From the NCBI GenBank assembly GCA_017854855.1, contig JAFMGZ010000001.1:98385-162384 (forward strand): DNA of 64,000 nucleotides. Direction: 5' to 3'. Below the pieces are notes generated by a model. The model searched no databases and had not been told where the DNA came from. It saw only the letters and a list, made by a program, of their open reading frames with translations. Below are positions 45,922 through 56,392 of this stretch, piece after piece (the first letter of the stretch is position 1; each line of letters opens with the position of its first letter). This DNA comes from Sulfitobacter sp. (lineage in GTDB: Bacteria > Pseudomonadota > Alphaproteobacteria > Rhodobacterales > Rhodobacteraceae). Made by a program: the position numbers and the translations under genes.

Positions 45922-46665
45922 TTACAGCTTCCAGCCAGAGTGGAGGGCGGCAATGCCCATGGTCAGATTGCGATATTTTGCCTGTTCGAACCCCGCCGCG
46001 CGCACCATCCCGAGAAAGGTGTCCTGATCGGGAAAGTTGCGGATCGATTCGACCAGGTATTGATAGCTGTCGCGGTCATTGGCGATCAATTGACCCATGC
46101 GCGGGATCACGTTGAAACTATACAGGTCATAGGCCTTTTGCATCATCGGGTTGGGCAGCTGGCTAAACTCCAGCACCATCAGGCGGCCACCGGGGCGCAG
46201 CACGCGGTAGGCCTCGTTCAGGGCCTCTTGGGGGCGGGTGACATTCCGGATGCCAAAGCTGATGCTATAGACGTCAAAGGTATTGTCCTCAAAGGGCAGC
46301 GCCATTGCGTCGCCCACGACCCAGTCAAGGCTGTCTGCCATGGCATCGGCTTCGGCGCGTTTGCGCCCCTCTATCAGCATCCCTTCGGTCAGATCGCAGA
46401 CCGTGGCATGACCGTGACCGGCACGTTTCAGGAATTTGAAGGACACATCACCCGTACCGCCCGCCACATCCAGCAGCTTTTGCCCGGCACGCGGTGCAAG
46501 CCAATCCATCATCGCCTCTTTCCAGATGCGGTGGATGCCCACGCTCATCACGTCATTCATGATGTCGTATTTGTTGGCCACGTCGGAAAACAGGCTGCGG
46601 ACCATGCCTGCCTTTTCCTCTTCGCGCACGGTTTGTGCACCGAAATGAGTTGTCTTGTCCGTCAT
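45922..46665 (-). CDS. ubiE: Ubiquinone/menaquinone C-methyltransferase
   Basis: UbiE performs the SAM-dependent C-methylation of the demethoxy-ubiquinol ring. The 247-residue protein has the N-terminal signature [31 protein letters not shown] motif [14 protein letters not shown] (about 64-76), and [12 protein letters not shown]. The start MTDKTTHFG was selected; an 83-codon upstream extension falls across the divergent mutM promoter. It heads the ubiE-ubiB pair and diverges from mutM across 105 bp. Confidence 0.96.
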   Translation of the reverse strand: MTDKTTHFGAQTVREEEKAGMVRSLFSDVANKYDIMNDVMSVGIHRIWKEAMMDWLAPRAGQKLLDVAGGTGDVSFKFLKRAGHGHATVCDLTEGMLIEGRKRAEADAMADSLDWVVGDAMALPFEDNTFDVYSISFGIRNVTRPQEALNEAYRVLRPGGRLMVLEFSQLPNPMMQKAYDLYSFNVIPRMGQLIANDRDSYQYLVESIRNFPDQDTFLGMVRAAGFEQAKYRNLTMGIAALHSGWKL

Positions 46666-46770
46666 GGTCACCGCCTTGATATTGTCAAAGGTGAGATATA
46701 GCGCCAAAGACCCAGATACAAACCGCCATTTGCCGCAGCAGTGCCGCTGTTGTGTGGAAAGGATGCGAAA

Positions 46771-47622
46771 ATGCCAGAACTGCCCGAAGTCGAGACGGTC
46801 CGACGCGGCCTTGTTCCCGTGATGGAGGGGGCCGTGATCGCGCAGGCCGATGTTAACCGGCCCGATCTGCGCTGGCCCTTTCCCCAAGGGATGGCCGCAC
46901 GGTTGACCGGGCAACAGGTGCTCAGACTGCGCAGGCGGTCGAAATACATTCTGGCGGACCTTGCCTCGGGGGAATCACTGCTGATTCATTTGGGCATGTC
47001 AGGCCGCATGCTGATCTCTGGCGATCCATTGGGACAATTTGTCCATGACCATCCGCCAGCCGAAAAACACGACCATGTGGTGTTTCACATGGATAACGGT
47101 GCCCGCGTCACCTTTAACGATCCCCGCCGTTTTGGTGCGATGGATTTGCTGGATACGGCCACGGCCGATCAGCACAAACTGCTGGCCGCCATCGGGCCGG
47201 AACCTTTCGGAAATGATTTTCACGAAACCCATCTGATTGCAGTGCTCAAGGGGCGCAACACGCCAATCAAATCTGCGCTGCTGGATCAGCGGATCGTCGC
47301 GGGCCTGGGAAATATCTATGTATGTGAAGCGCTTTACCGGGCCCGTATCCACCCTGCCCGCAAGGCCGGACGCATCGCCACCGCGCGAATCGCGGCATTG
47401 GTCCCCATCATCCGCGAGGTCCTGTCAGATGCGATTGAAGCTGGCGGATCATCCCTGCGCGATTTCCGGCAGGCAGACGGAGAGCTGGGCTATTTTCAGC
47501 ACCGGTTTGACGTCTATGGCCGCGAAGGGGCGCCCTGCCACAGCGAAGATTGCAGCGCACAGATTGCCCGGATCGTTCAGTCCGGACGATCCTCTTTCTA
47601 CTGCAGTCAATGTCAAAGATAG
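46771..47622 (+). CDS. mutM: Formamidopyrimidine-DNA glycosylase
   Basis: MutM excises 8-oxoguanine and formamidopyrimidines and cleaves the abasic site. The 283-residue protein starts [14 protein letters not shown], whose Pro (after Met removal) and Glu are catalytic; the start 10 codons upstream was therefore rejected. The conserved [10 protein letters not shown] loop, the helix-two-turn-helix, and a C-terminal zinc finger with Cys-x4-Cys (CHSEDC) and Cys-x2-Cys (CSQC) are all present. It precedes the enoyl-CoA hydratase gene by 63 bp. Confidence 0.97.
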   Translation: MPELPEVETVRRGLVPVMEGAVIAQADVNRPDLRWPFPQGMAARLTGQQVLRLRRRSKYILADLASGESLLIHLGMSGRMLISGDPLGQFVHDHPPAEKHDHVVFHMDNGARVTFNDPRRFGAMDLLDTATADQHKLLAAIGPEPFGNDFHETHLIAVLKGRNTPIKSALLDQRIVAGLGNIYVCEALYRARIHPARKAGRIATARIAALVPIIREVLSDAIEAGGSSLRDFRQADGELGYFQHRFDVYGREGAPCHSEDCSAQIARIVQSGRSSFYCSQCQR

Positions 47623-47685
47623 CTTGAAACACCTTCAGGCCATGGTATTCACGGACGCCTGTGCGCAACAAAAGAGAGCATTCTG

Positions 47686-48462
47686 ATGGCCTACGAAACG
47701 ATCACGATGGATGTCGACAATCATGTCGCGCTTATCACGCTGAACCGGCCCGATGCGCTGAATGCGCTGAATGATGAACTGATGGGTGAACTGGCCGATT
47801 GCCTGAAGGGGTGTCAGGACAACGAAAAGGTCCGCTGCATCGTGATCACCGGTTCGGAAAAGGCGTTTGCCGCCGGTGCCGATATCACGATGATGAAGGA
47901 CAAGAGCTTTGTCGATGTTTTTGCCGGTGATCTGTTCACACCCGAAACGGACCAGATCATGCGCGTGCGCAAACCCATCATCGCTGCTGTTTCCGGCTAT
48001 GCACTGGGGGGGGGATGCGAATTGGCGATGATGTGCGATTTCATCATCTGCACCGAAACCGCAAAGTTCGGCCAGCCCGAGATCAATCTGGGCGTCGTCG
48101 CCGGTATTGGCGGCACACAGCGCCTGACCCGACTGGTGGGCAAGGCCAAGGCGATGGACATGAACCTGACCGGCCGTTTCATGGATGCCGCAGAGGCCGA
48201 AAGATCAGGCCTGGTTTCCCGCGTCGTGCCGGTGAAAAAGCTGATGGAAGAAACAATGGGTGCGGCGAACAAGATCGCCGAAAAATCCATGATCTCTGTC
48301 ATGGTGGTAAAAGAGGCGGTGAACCGCGCCTATGAGGTGCCCCTGCGCGAAGGTCTGTTGTTTGAACGCCGCATGTTCCATTCGCTGTTCGCGACCGAGG
48401 ACCAGAAAGAAGGCATGTCAGCCTTTATCGAAAAGCGCGAAGCACAGTTCCGCGACAAGTAA
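47686..48462 (+). CDS. Enoyl-CoA hydratase
   Basis: The 258-residue crotonase-family protein has the oxyanion-hole blocks [11 protein letters not shown] (about 65-75) and [13 protein letters not shown] (about 106-118) and the two catalytic glutamates within GGCELAMM and [20 protein letters not shown] (about 130-150). It hydrates trans-2-enoyl-CoA in beta-oxidation. Length is standard for short-chain enoyl-CoA hydratase. It follows mutM with a short gap, a common alphaproteobacterial arrangement, and ends in a hairpin. Confidence 0.93.
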   Translation: MAYETITMDVDNHVALITLNRPDALNALNDELMGELADCLKGCQDNEKVRCIVITGSEKAFAAGADITMMKDKSFVDVFAGDLFTPETDQIMRVRKPIIAAVSGYALGGGCELAMMCDFIICTETAKFGQPEINLGVVAGIGGTQRLTRLVGKAKAMDMNLTGRFMDAAEAERSGLVSRVVPVKKLMEETMGAANKIAEKSMISVMVVKEAVNRAYEVPLREGLLFERRMFHSLFATEDQKEGMSAFIEKREAQFRDK

Positions 48463-48468
48463 CATCGG

Positions 48469-48504
48469 CCAAAGCCCCAAGGGTTTACATCTGCGGGGCT
48501 TTGG
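48469..48504 (+). terminator. Terminator after enoyl-CoA hydratase gene
   Basis: A perfect 10-bp stem (CCAAAGCCCC/GGGGCTTTGG) with a 16-nt loop begins 7 bp after the stop. The T-run is weak (CTTTAT). Confidence 0.65.
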
Positions 48505-48627
48505 CTTTATAGGCCACTCCATACATGCGCGTGCAGCCCGCTCTGGCTAGAATCACCTCACCGGAACATCCGGCATGGGTTTGGCGTCACGCGCCGAATT
48601 TTGAATTGAACCCGAAGGTAGATCCTC

Positions 48628-48891
48628 ATGGCAAATACACCACAGGCTAAAAAACGCGCCCGTCAGAACGAAAAGCGGTTTTTGATCAACAAAGCACGTC
48701 GTTCGCGTATCCGTACGTACCTGCGCAAAGTTGAAGAAGCGATTGCGTCAGGCGACAAATCTGTTGCGGCAGAAGCACTGAAAGCGGCACAGCCTGAACT
48801 GATGCGCGGCGTGACAAAGGGCGTTTTTCACAAGAACACCGCATCTCGCAAAATGTCGCGCTTGGCGGCACGTGTCAAAGCTCTGGCATAA
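48628..48891 (+). CDS. rpsT: 30S ribosomal protein S20
   Basis: The 87-residue basic protein starts [17 protein letters not shown] and has the helical-bundle pattern of S20, including [15 protein letters not shown] and [23 protein letters not shown]. The length equals E. coli S20. It binds 16S rRNA early in 30S assembly. It is a single gene between hydratase and dnaA, ended by a classic terminator, a common order in Rhodobacterales. Confidence 0.98.
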   Translation: MANTPQAKKRARQNEKRFLINKARRSRIRTYLRKVEEAIASGDKSVAAEALKAAQPELMRGVTKGVFHKNTASRKMSRLAARVKALA

Positions 48892-48937
48892 ATCCAATCT
48901 ACTATCTTTAGTAGAATCGGCTAATTAACTGAAAATT

Positions 48938-48965
48938 AAGGCATCACTCCGTGATGCCTTTTTTT
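48938..48965 (+). terminator. rpsT intrinsic terminator
   Basis: A perfect 10-bp stem (AAGGCATCAC/GTGATGCCTT) with a 3-nt loop is followed directly by a run of at least seven T, counting the two that end the stem, 46 bp after the rpsT stop. It is the clearest rho-independent terminator in the window. Confidence 0.95.
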
Positions 48966-49399
48966 GTGGCTTTGTCTCGCCCCAAAGAGGCCATGAGATT
49001 CTTTCTGACTAATTCGTGAGTCAAGTTTGAAGATATGTTGAAGCGACCCCGTTTCACTTGCTAACATAGTCATGCGATTCACTTCGCTGGGGGACAAGCT
49101 TGGTCATCAAGCGCGCTGTGCGGTGCGCCAAAAGGCCAGGGGGTTATCTGCAGACACATGGTGTTTGACACGATGAATGGTTCTTTGCGCGCATGCGCAA
49201 CGATCCTGTTTCCTGTTGTAAAGAATAGGATTTTCCAGTCCGGGGGCACCTCTGGGTGCAACGGTTTGGAAATCTTTTTTGTAAATGTCCATCGGACGCG
49301 GGCTGGTTTCTGTTTGGGACCAGATGGCTGCCTGCATCCTGTTGATACTTTGTTTGGGCGGACGGACGGCATGAAGAATTTGGGGACAAGGGCGGGACT
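48966..49399 (+). promoter_or_regulatory. dnaA upstream regulatory region with GANTC sites
   Basis: A 434-bp gene-free stretch follows the rpsT terminator. It holds GANTC (CcrM methylation) sites at 48997-49001, 49018-49022 and 49076-49080, with a fourth just before the terminator at 48914-48918. In Caulobacter, GANTC methylation state tunes dnaA transcription. I found no consensus DnaA box (TTATCCACA) or AT-rich 13-mer set, so I do not call an origin here. Antisense frames in this stretch show no family features. Confidence 0.5.
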
Positions 49400-50761
49400 A
49401 TGACACAGGACGAATGGGTGAACATCAGGCAGCGGCTTTTGAAAACAGTTGGCCAGAACAATTACACCAGCTGGATTGAACCGATGGTGCCTGGCCCGGT
49501 CGCCAATGGGATGGCGACACTCAATGTCCCGACCAACTTCTTCGGCAAATATGTCAGCCAGAATTTCTCTGATCTGATTCTGCACGAAATCAACGCCGAG
49601 GGGCATTCCGCGTCGCGGTTGAACTTTGCCCTTGGGCAGTCTGCCCATGCCCCCACAAAACCAACACCGTCCGAGCGGCCAGCCTCAACGATCGCCAACA
49701 AGCCCAAGCGCGCTGACCTGACCACAACTGCGCCGCTTGATCCGCGATTCAGCTTTGACAACTTTGTTGTCGGCAAACCCAATGAATTGGCCCATGCCGC
49801 TGCACGCCGTGTGGCAGAGGGCGGTCCTGTGACGTTCAATCCGCTGTTCCTGTATGGCGGGGTTGGATTGGGCAAAACGCACCTGATGCACGCCATCGCC
49901 CGCGAGCTGAAGGAACGCAAACCAGAGATGAATGTGCTCTATCTGTCGGCAGAACAATTCATGTACCGTTTTGTTCAGGCCCTGCGCGAGCGCAAGATCA
50001 TGGACTTCAAGGAATTGTTCCGGTCGGTCGATGTTCTGATGGTGGATGACGTTCAGTTCATCGCCGGCAAGGACAGCACGCAGGAAGAATTCTTTCACAC
50101 GTTCAATGCGCTGGTGGATCAGCAAAAGCAGATCATCATTTCAGCAGACCGCGCACCCACCGAGATCAAGGATCTTGAGGACCGGGTAAAGTCGCGTCTG
50201 CAATGCGGTCTGGTGGTTGATCTGCATCCCACGGACTATGAGCTGCGTCTTGGCATTCTGCAGAGCAAGCTGGAAATCCAGCAGCAGAACTATCCCGGCC
50301 TTGAAATCGAAGATGGTATTTTGGAATTCCTGGCCCATCGTATCACATCCAACGTTCGGGTACTTGAGGGCGCGTTGACACGTCTGTTTGCCTTCGGCTC
50401 CCTTGTGGGCCGCGAGATCGACATGGATCTGACGCAGGATTGCCTTGCGGATATCCTGCGCTCAAGCGAGCGTAAGATCACCGTCGAGGAAATTCAGCGC
50501 AAGGTGAGCGAGCATTACAACATCCGCCTCAGCGACATGATCGGCCCCAAGCGGCTGCGCAGCTATGCGCGGCCCCGTCAGGTGGCAATGTATCTTTGCA
50601 AGCAATTGACCAGTCGGTCCCTGCCGGAAATCGGCCGCCGTTTTGGCGGGCGCGATCACACCACCGTCATGCACGGCGTGCGCCGGATAGAGGAACTCAA
50701 GCAGTCTGATTTCCAGATTGCCGAAGACTTGGAATTGCTGGGTCGGGCGCTGAAATCCTGA
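49400..50761 (+). CDS. dnaA: Chromosomal replication initiator DnaA
   Basis: The 453-residue AAA+ initiator has an N-terminal oligomerisation domain (about 1-75, WVNIRQRLLKTVGQNNYTSWI), a short linker (about 76-113), and the ATPase core. The core carries Walker A GGVGLGKTH (153-161), Walker B VLMVDDVQF (211-219) and sensor II near RITSNVRVLEGAL. Domain IV binds DnaA boxes through GGRDHTTVMHGVRRIEEL (416-433). It is followed by dnaN after a 141-bp gap with a palindrome. The Shine-Dalgarno is weak (GGGCGGG). Confidence 0.98.
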   Translation: MTQDEWVNIRQRLLKTVGQNNYTSWIEPMVPGPVANGMATLNVPTNFFGKYVSQNFSDLILHEINAEGHSASRLNFALGQSAHAPTKPTPSERPASTIANKPKRADLTTTAPLDPRFSFDNFVVGKPNELAHAAARRVAEGGPVTFNPLFLYGGVGLGKTHLMHAIARELKERKPEMNVLYLSAEQFMYRFVQALRERKIMDFKELFRSVDVLMVDDVQFIAGKDSTQEEFFHTFNALVDQQKQIIISADRAPTEIKDLEDRVKSRLQCGLVVDLHPTDYELRLGILQSKLEIQQQNYPGLEIEDGILEFLAHRITSNVRVLEGALTRLFAFGSLVGREIDMDLTQDCLADILRSSERKITVEEIQRKVSEHYNIRLSDMIGPKRLRSYARPRQVAMYLCKQLTSRSLPEIGRRFGGRDHTTVMHGVRRIEELKQSDFQIAEDLELLGRALKS

Positions 50762-50791
50762 GCCAGAACATTTGGTTGGTTGATTTTACTT

Positions 50792-50811
50792 GAGGGGTGC
50801 CGGCACCCCTC
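50792..50811 (+). terminator. dnaA-dnaN palindrome (terminator or attenuator)
   Basis: A 20-nt perfect palindrome of two 10-nt arms (GAGGGGTGCC/GGCACCCCTC) starts 30 bp after dnaA. A modest T content follows (TTGCATT). Partial termination between dnaA and dnaN is plausible. Confidence 0.55.
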
Positions 50812-50902
50812 TTGCATTCGGTGCTGCAAAGGCTCAAAACTCTTGCGCATACGTGCGAACCGGGTAGTCTGCCTGTCCCGGCAGTCCTAAGGAAGAGATC
50901 AC

Positions 50903-52021
50903 ATGAAATTCAGCATCGAGCGGGCCGCGCTCCTTAAGGCCGTCAGCCAAGCACAGTCTGTCGTTGAGCGTCGGAATACGATTCCGATCCTTGCCAATGT
51001 TCTGATCGAAGCCGAAGGAAGCGATGTTTCCTTCCGTGCGACCGATCTGGATATCGAAGTGGTCGACAAGATTGGCGCGCATGTCGAACGCGCTGGGGCC
51101 ACAACGGTTTCTGCCACCTTGCTGCATGAAATTGTACGCAAACTGCCGGACGGCGCACTGATCAACATAACCGCAGATACCGCCGCGGGGCGCATGACGG
51201 TTGAGGCAGGCCGCTCCAACTTTTCTCTGGCCACTTTGCCGCGCGAAGATTTCCCGGTGATGGCATCCTCTGAATACGCATCGAATTTCAGCGCCCCTGC
51301 GCCTGTTCTGCGCCGCCTTTTCGACAAGTCAAAATTCGCCATCTCTACCGAAGAGACCCGCTATTATCTGAATGGCGTCTACATGCATATTTCCGATTCC
51401 GATGGGGCCAAGGTCTTGCGCTGTGTTGCAACCGATGGTCACCGTCTGGCGCGGATTGACGCGCCCATGCCCGAAGGGGCCGCCGACATGCCGGGCGTGA
51501 TCGTGCCGCGCAAGACCGTGGGCGAGCTGCGCAAGTTGCTGGACGACGATGAAATGAAAATTGCCGTCTCTGTATCAGAGACCAAGATCCGCTTTGCCAC
51601 GCCGGAAATCACGCTGACGTCCAAGGTGATCGACGGCACATTCCCTGATTACACCCGTGTGATCCCGCAGGGTAACACCCGCAAGATGGAAGTGGACGCC
51701 GCCGATTTTGCCCGCGCCGTGGACCGTGTTGCCACCGTCAGCTCAGAGCGGTCCCGCGCGGTCAAGCTGCAACTGGATGAAGATCGTCTGATCCTGTCCG
51801 TCAATGCCCCCGACAGCGGTGCCGCCGAGGAAGAGCTGGCTGTCGCTTACGCGGATGAACGGCTAGAGATCGGGTTCAACGCGAAATACCTGCTGGAGAT
51901 CGCCAGCCAGGTGGACCGCGAGAATGCGGTATTCCTGTTCAATTCGTCCGGCGACCCGACCCTGATGCGCGAAGGCAATGATACGTCGGCGGTCTATGTC
52001 GTCATGCCGATGCGTGTATAA
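50903..52021 (+). CDS. dnaN: DNA polymerase III sliding clamp (beta subunit)
   Basis: DnaN forms the ring-shaped processivity clamp. The 372-residue protein has three repeated clamp domains (about 1-125, 130-250, 252-372), starts MKFSIERAALLKAVSQAQSVVERRNTIPIL, and ends with the typical VMPMRV, part of the hydrophobic pocket that binds polymerase and other partners. AAGGAAGAG lies upstream. It lies between dnaA and recF, the classic order. Confidence 0.98.
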   Translation: MKFSIERAALLKAVSQAQSVVERRNTIPILANVLIEAEGSDVSFRATDLDIEVVDKIGAHVERAGATTVSATLLHEIVRKLPDGALINITADTAAGRMTVEAGRSNFSLATLPREDFPVMASSEYASNFSAPAPVLRRLFDKSKFAISTEETRYYLNGVYMHISDSDGAKVLRCVATDGHRLARIDAPMPEGAADMPGVIVPRKTVGELRKLLDDDEMKIAVSVSETKIRFATPEITLTSKVIDGTFPDYTRVIPQGNTRKMEVDAADFARAVDRVATVSSERSRAVKLQLDEDRLILSVNAPDSGAAEEELAVAYADERLEIGFNAKYLLEIASQVDRENAVFLFNSSGDPTLMREGNDTSAVYVVMPMRV

Positions 52022-52153
52022 GCCCCGCTGCGGGACCCAACCGCCCGTCCAGGCCATGACGCTGAGGTCGGGAGGCGGTGCAAGGATGGTTGCGCCAGAC
52101 TGGCATTTTCGGCAGCCCCAAGGCGCGGTTTGGGCCGCGTTCAGGTCCACGTG

Positions 52154-53251
52154 GTGAGCGGCCTTTATCTCTCTCGACTGACGCTGTCGCATTTCCGCTC
52201 GCACAAGCGGGCGGTGATCGACGTGGACAGACGCCCCGTAGCGATCCATGGACCCAATGGCGCGGGCAAGACCAATATCCTTGAGGCGGTTTCCCTGTTG
52301 TCGCCCGGACGCGGTTTGCGCCGGTCCAGCGCCGATGACATGACACGGCGGCCAGAGGCATTGGGCTGGAAGGTAACCGGGATCTTGCATGCGCTGCATC
52401 AGGTCCATGAGATTGAAATCTGGTCCGAAAACGGCAGTGCGCGCCAAACGCGGATTGATGGCAAGGCCGCAGCACAGACAGCGCTGGGGCGGATTGCGCG
52501 GGTGCTGTGGCTGATCCCGGCCATGGACCGGTTGTGGATCGAAGGGGCCGAAGGGCGCAGACGGTTTCTGGACCGCATGACGCTGAGTTTCCTGCCCGAA
52601 CATGCCGAACATTCCCTATCTTACGAAAAGGCGATGCGCGAACGCAACCGCCTGCTCAAGGATATGGTGCGCGAGCCGTCGTGGTATGCCGCGCTTGAGA
52701 CGCGTATGGCAGAGGCAGGGGCCGCTATCCATGCCGGGCGGCTACAGGCCCTTCAGGCCCTCGCACAGGCGCAACAGGAGGCTGAAACGGCCTTTCCCAC
52801 CGCCACGCTTGAGTTGCACTGTGACATGCCCACCGAGACGCAGGCGCTTCGGACGGCTTTGGCGGACAATCGCGCGCGTGATCTGGCGGCAGGTCGCACG
52901 TTGATCGGGCCCCATCGGGCCGACCTTTATGCCGTCTATGCCGCCAAGGGGGTGCCGGCCAAGGATTGTTCCACCGGAGAGCAAAAGGCGCTGCTGGTCT
53001 CGCTGATCCTTGCCAATGCCCGCGCGCTTGCCGCAGATTTCGGCGCACCGCCCCTGTTGCTGCTGGATGAGGTCGCGGCCCATCTGGATGCCAACCGTCA
53101 GGCCGCCCTGTATGACGAGATTTGCGCCCTTGGCGCACAGGCCTGGATGACCGGCACGGGACCCGAACTTTTTGCTACTTTGGGCGACAGATGCCAGGTT
53201 TTGGAGGTCACCGAAGAGGCCGGTCTGTCACAGGTGACAAAGGCGGGCTAA
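52154..53251 (+). CDS. recF: DNA replication and repair protein RecF
   Basis: RecF is an SMC-like ATPase that helps load RecA at gaps. The 365-residue protein has Walker A GPNGAGKT (33-40), the signature CSTGEQKALLVSLILANARAL near the C-terminal third, and Walker B LLLLDEVAAHLD. The start is uncertain: GTG at 52154 (MSGLYLSRLTLSHFRSHKR) or 52151 fits the family, while a TTG at 52130 would add eight residues; none has a strong Shine-Dalgarno. The gene follows dnaN by 132 bp and precedes gyrB by 93 bp. Confidence 0.93.
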   Translation: MSGLYLSRLTLSHFRSHKRAVIDVDRRPVAIHGPNGAGKTNILEAVSLLSPGRGLRRSSADDMTRRPEALGWKVTGILHALHQVHEIEIWSENGSARQTRIDGKAAAQTALGRIARVLWLIPAMDRLWIEGAEGRRRFLDRMTLSFLPEHAEHSLSYEKAMRERNRLLKDMVREPSWYAALETRMAEAGAAIHAGRLQALQALAQAQQEAETAFPTATLELHCDMPTETQALRTALADNRARDLAAGRTLIGPHRADLYAVYAAKGVPAKDCSTGEQKALLVSLILANARALAADFGAPPLLLLDEVAAHLDANRQAALYDEICALGAQAWMTGTGPELFATLGDRCQVLEVTEEAGLSQVTKAG

Positions 53252-55759
<2,508 letters not shown>

Positions 55760-55768
55760 TCGCATAGG

Positions 55769-55814
55769 ACCTGTCAGGCTTTCCAAACTTATGGGAACAG
55801 CCTGACAGGTTTTT
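55769..55814. terminator. Bidirectional terminator between gyrB and pqiC-like gene
   Basis: A perfect 12-bp stem (ACCTGTCAGGCT/AGCCTGACAGGT) with an 18-nt loop lies in the 66-bp convergent gap and is followed by TTTT on the plus strand. Confidence 0.85.
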
Positions 55815-55825
55815 GGAAATTCGAA

Positions 55826-56389
55826 TTATTTCAGACCGTTGCGGGCGATATAGCTGGCCAGATCAAGGATCAGCTGACCACGCGCGCGTGCAATCGCGCT
55901 TGCGCCCTGCGCAGGGTCAAAGGGCACGCTGAGGTCAAACAGGCCTGACCGCTCTGCCCTGCCATCACTGACAGCGACGAAATACTGGCCCGATGCCACG
56001 AACCGGCCAGAGGTCTGGGCAACCAGATCGGCAAACCGGATTTCCAGACGCGCCACTGGCAGCGCATCAAAAGGCCAGGGTTCAGAGGCAACGCGCCGTC
56101 CCGTCAGGCGCGCGAGGTCCTGGCTGAGCTCCAATGCGATGGCGCGATCCGGTGAATCAGCCCACAGCACATCGGATGACCCCGCAAGCGTGCCATCCTC
56201 GCTTTGCAGATAGATCTCATCTGCTGCGGCATAGCTGGGCAGGGACACATTGCGCACCTCGACAGATGCAAAGGCGATCTGTGTCTGCTCTGTCACCGCG
56301 GGCTTGCTGACCGCATATAGCGAAGGCGATCCGCAGGCCGCCAGCAAAAGCGGCACGAGAAGACAGAAAAAGCGGGCTGTAAGGGTCAT
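55826..56389 (-). CDS. PqiC-family lipoprotein of an MCE system
   Basis: The 187-residue protein has a lipoprotein signal ending LLLAACGSP (lipidated Cys at about residue 19). The ABC-type transport auxiliary domain (DUF330/PqiC) contains FASVEVRNVSLPSYAAADEIYL, LWADSPDRAIALELSQDLARLTG and the late RFVASGQYF. PqiC is an outer-membrane lipoprotein that docks the PqiB needle for lipid transport across the periplasm. It follows the pqiB-like gene by 3 bp and is the last gene in the operon. Confidence 0.85.
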   Translation of the reverse strand: MTLTARFFCLLVPLLLAACGSPSLYAVSKPAVTEQTQIAFASVEVRNVSLPSYAAADEIYLQSEDGTLAGSSDVLWADSPDRAIALELSQDLARLTGRRVASEPWPFDALPVARLEIRFADLVAQTSGRFVASGQYFVAVSDGRAERSGLFDLSVPFDPAQGASAIARARGQLILDLASYIARNGLK

Positions 56390-56392
56390 GTT

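Noticed and set aside
44794..46701. 635-codon plus-strand open frame antisense to ubiB and ubiE
   Set aside because: It mirrors two clear genes; third-position GC bias explains long antisense frames here, and its protein shows no family pattern.
48892..49399. Replication origin next to dnaA
   Set aside because: No consensus DnaA boxes or AT-rich repeats could be read; in alphaproteobacteria the origin is often not at dnaA.
49079..49648. 189-codon minus-strand frame over the dnaA leader and start
   Set aside because: Half antisense to dnaA, no conserved features in the rest.
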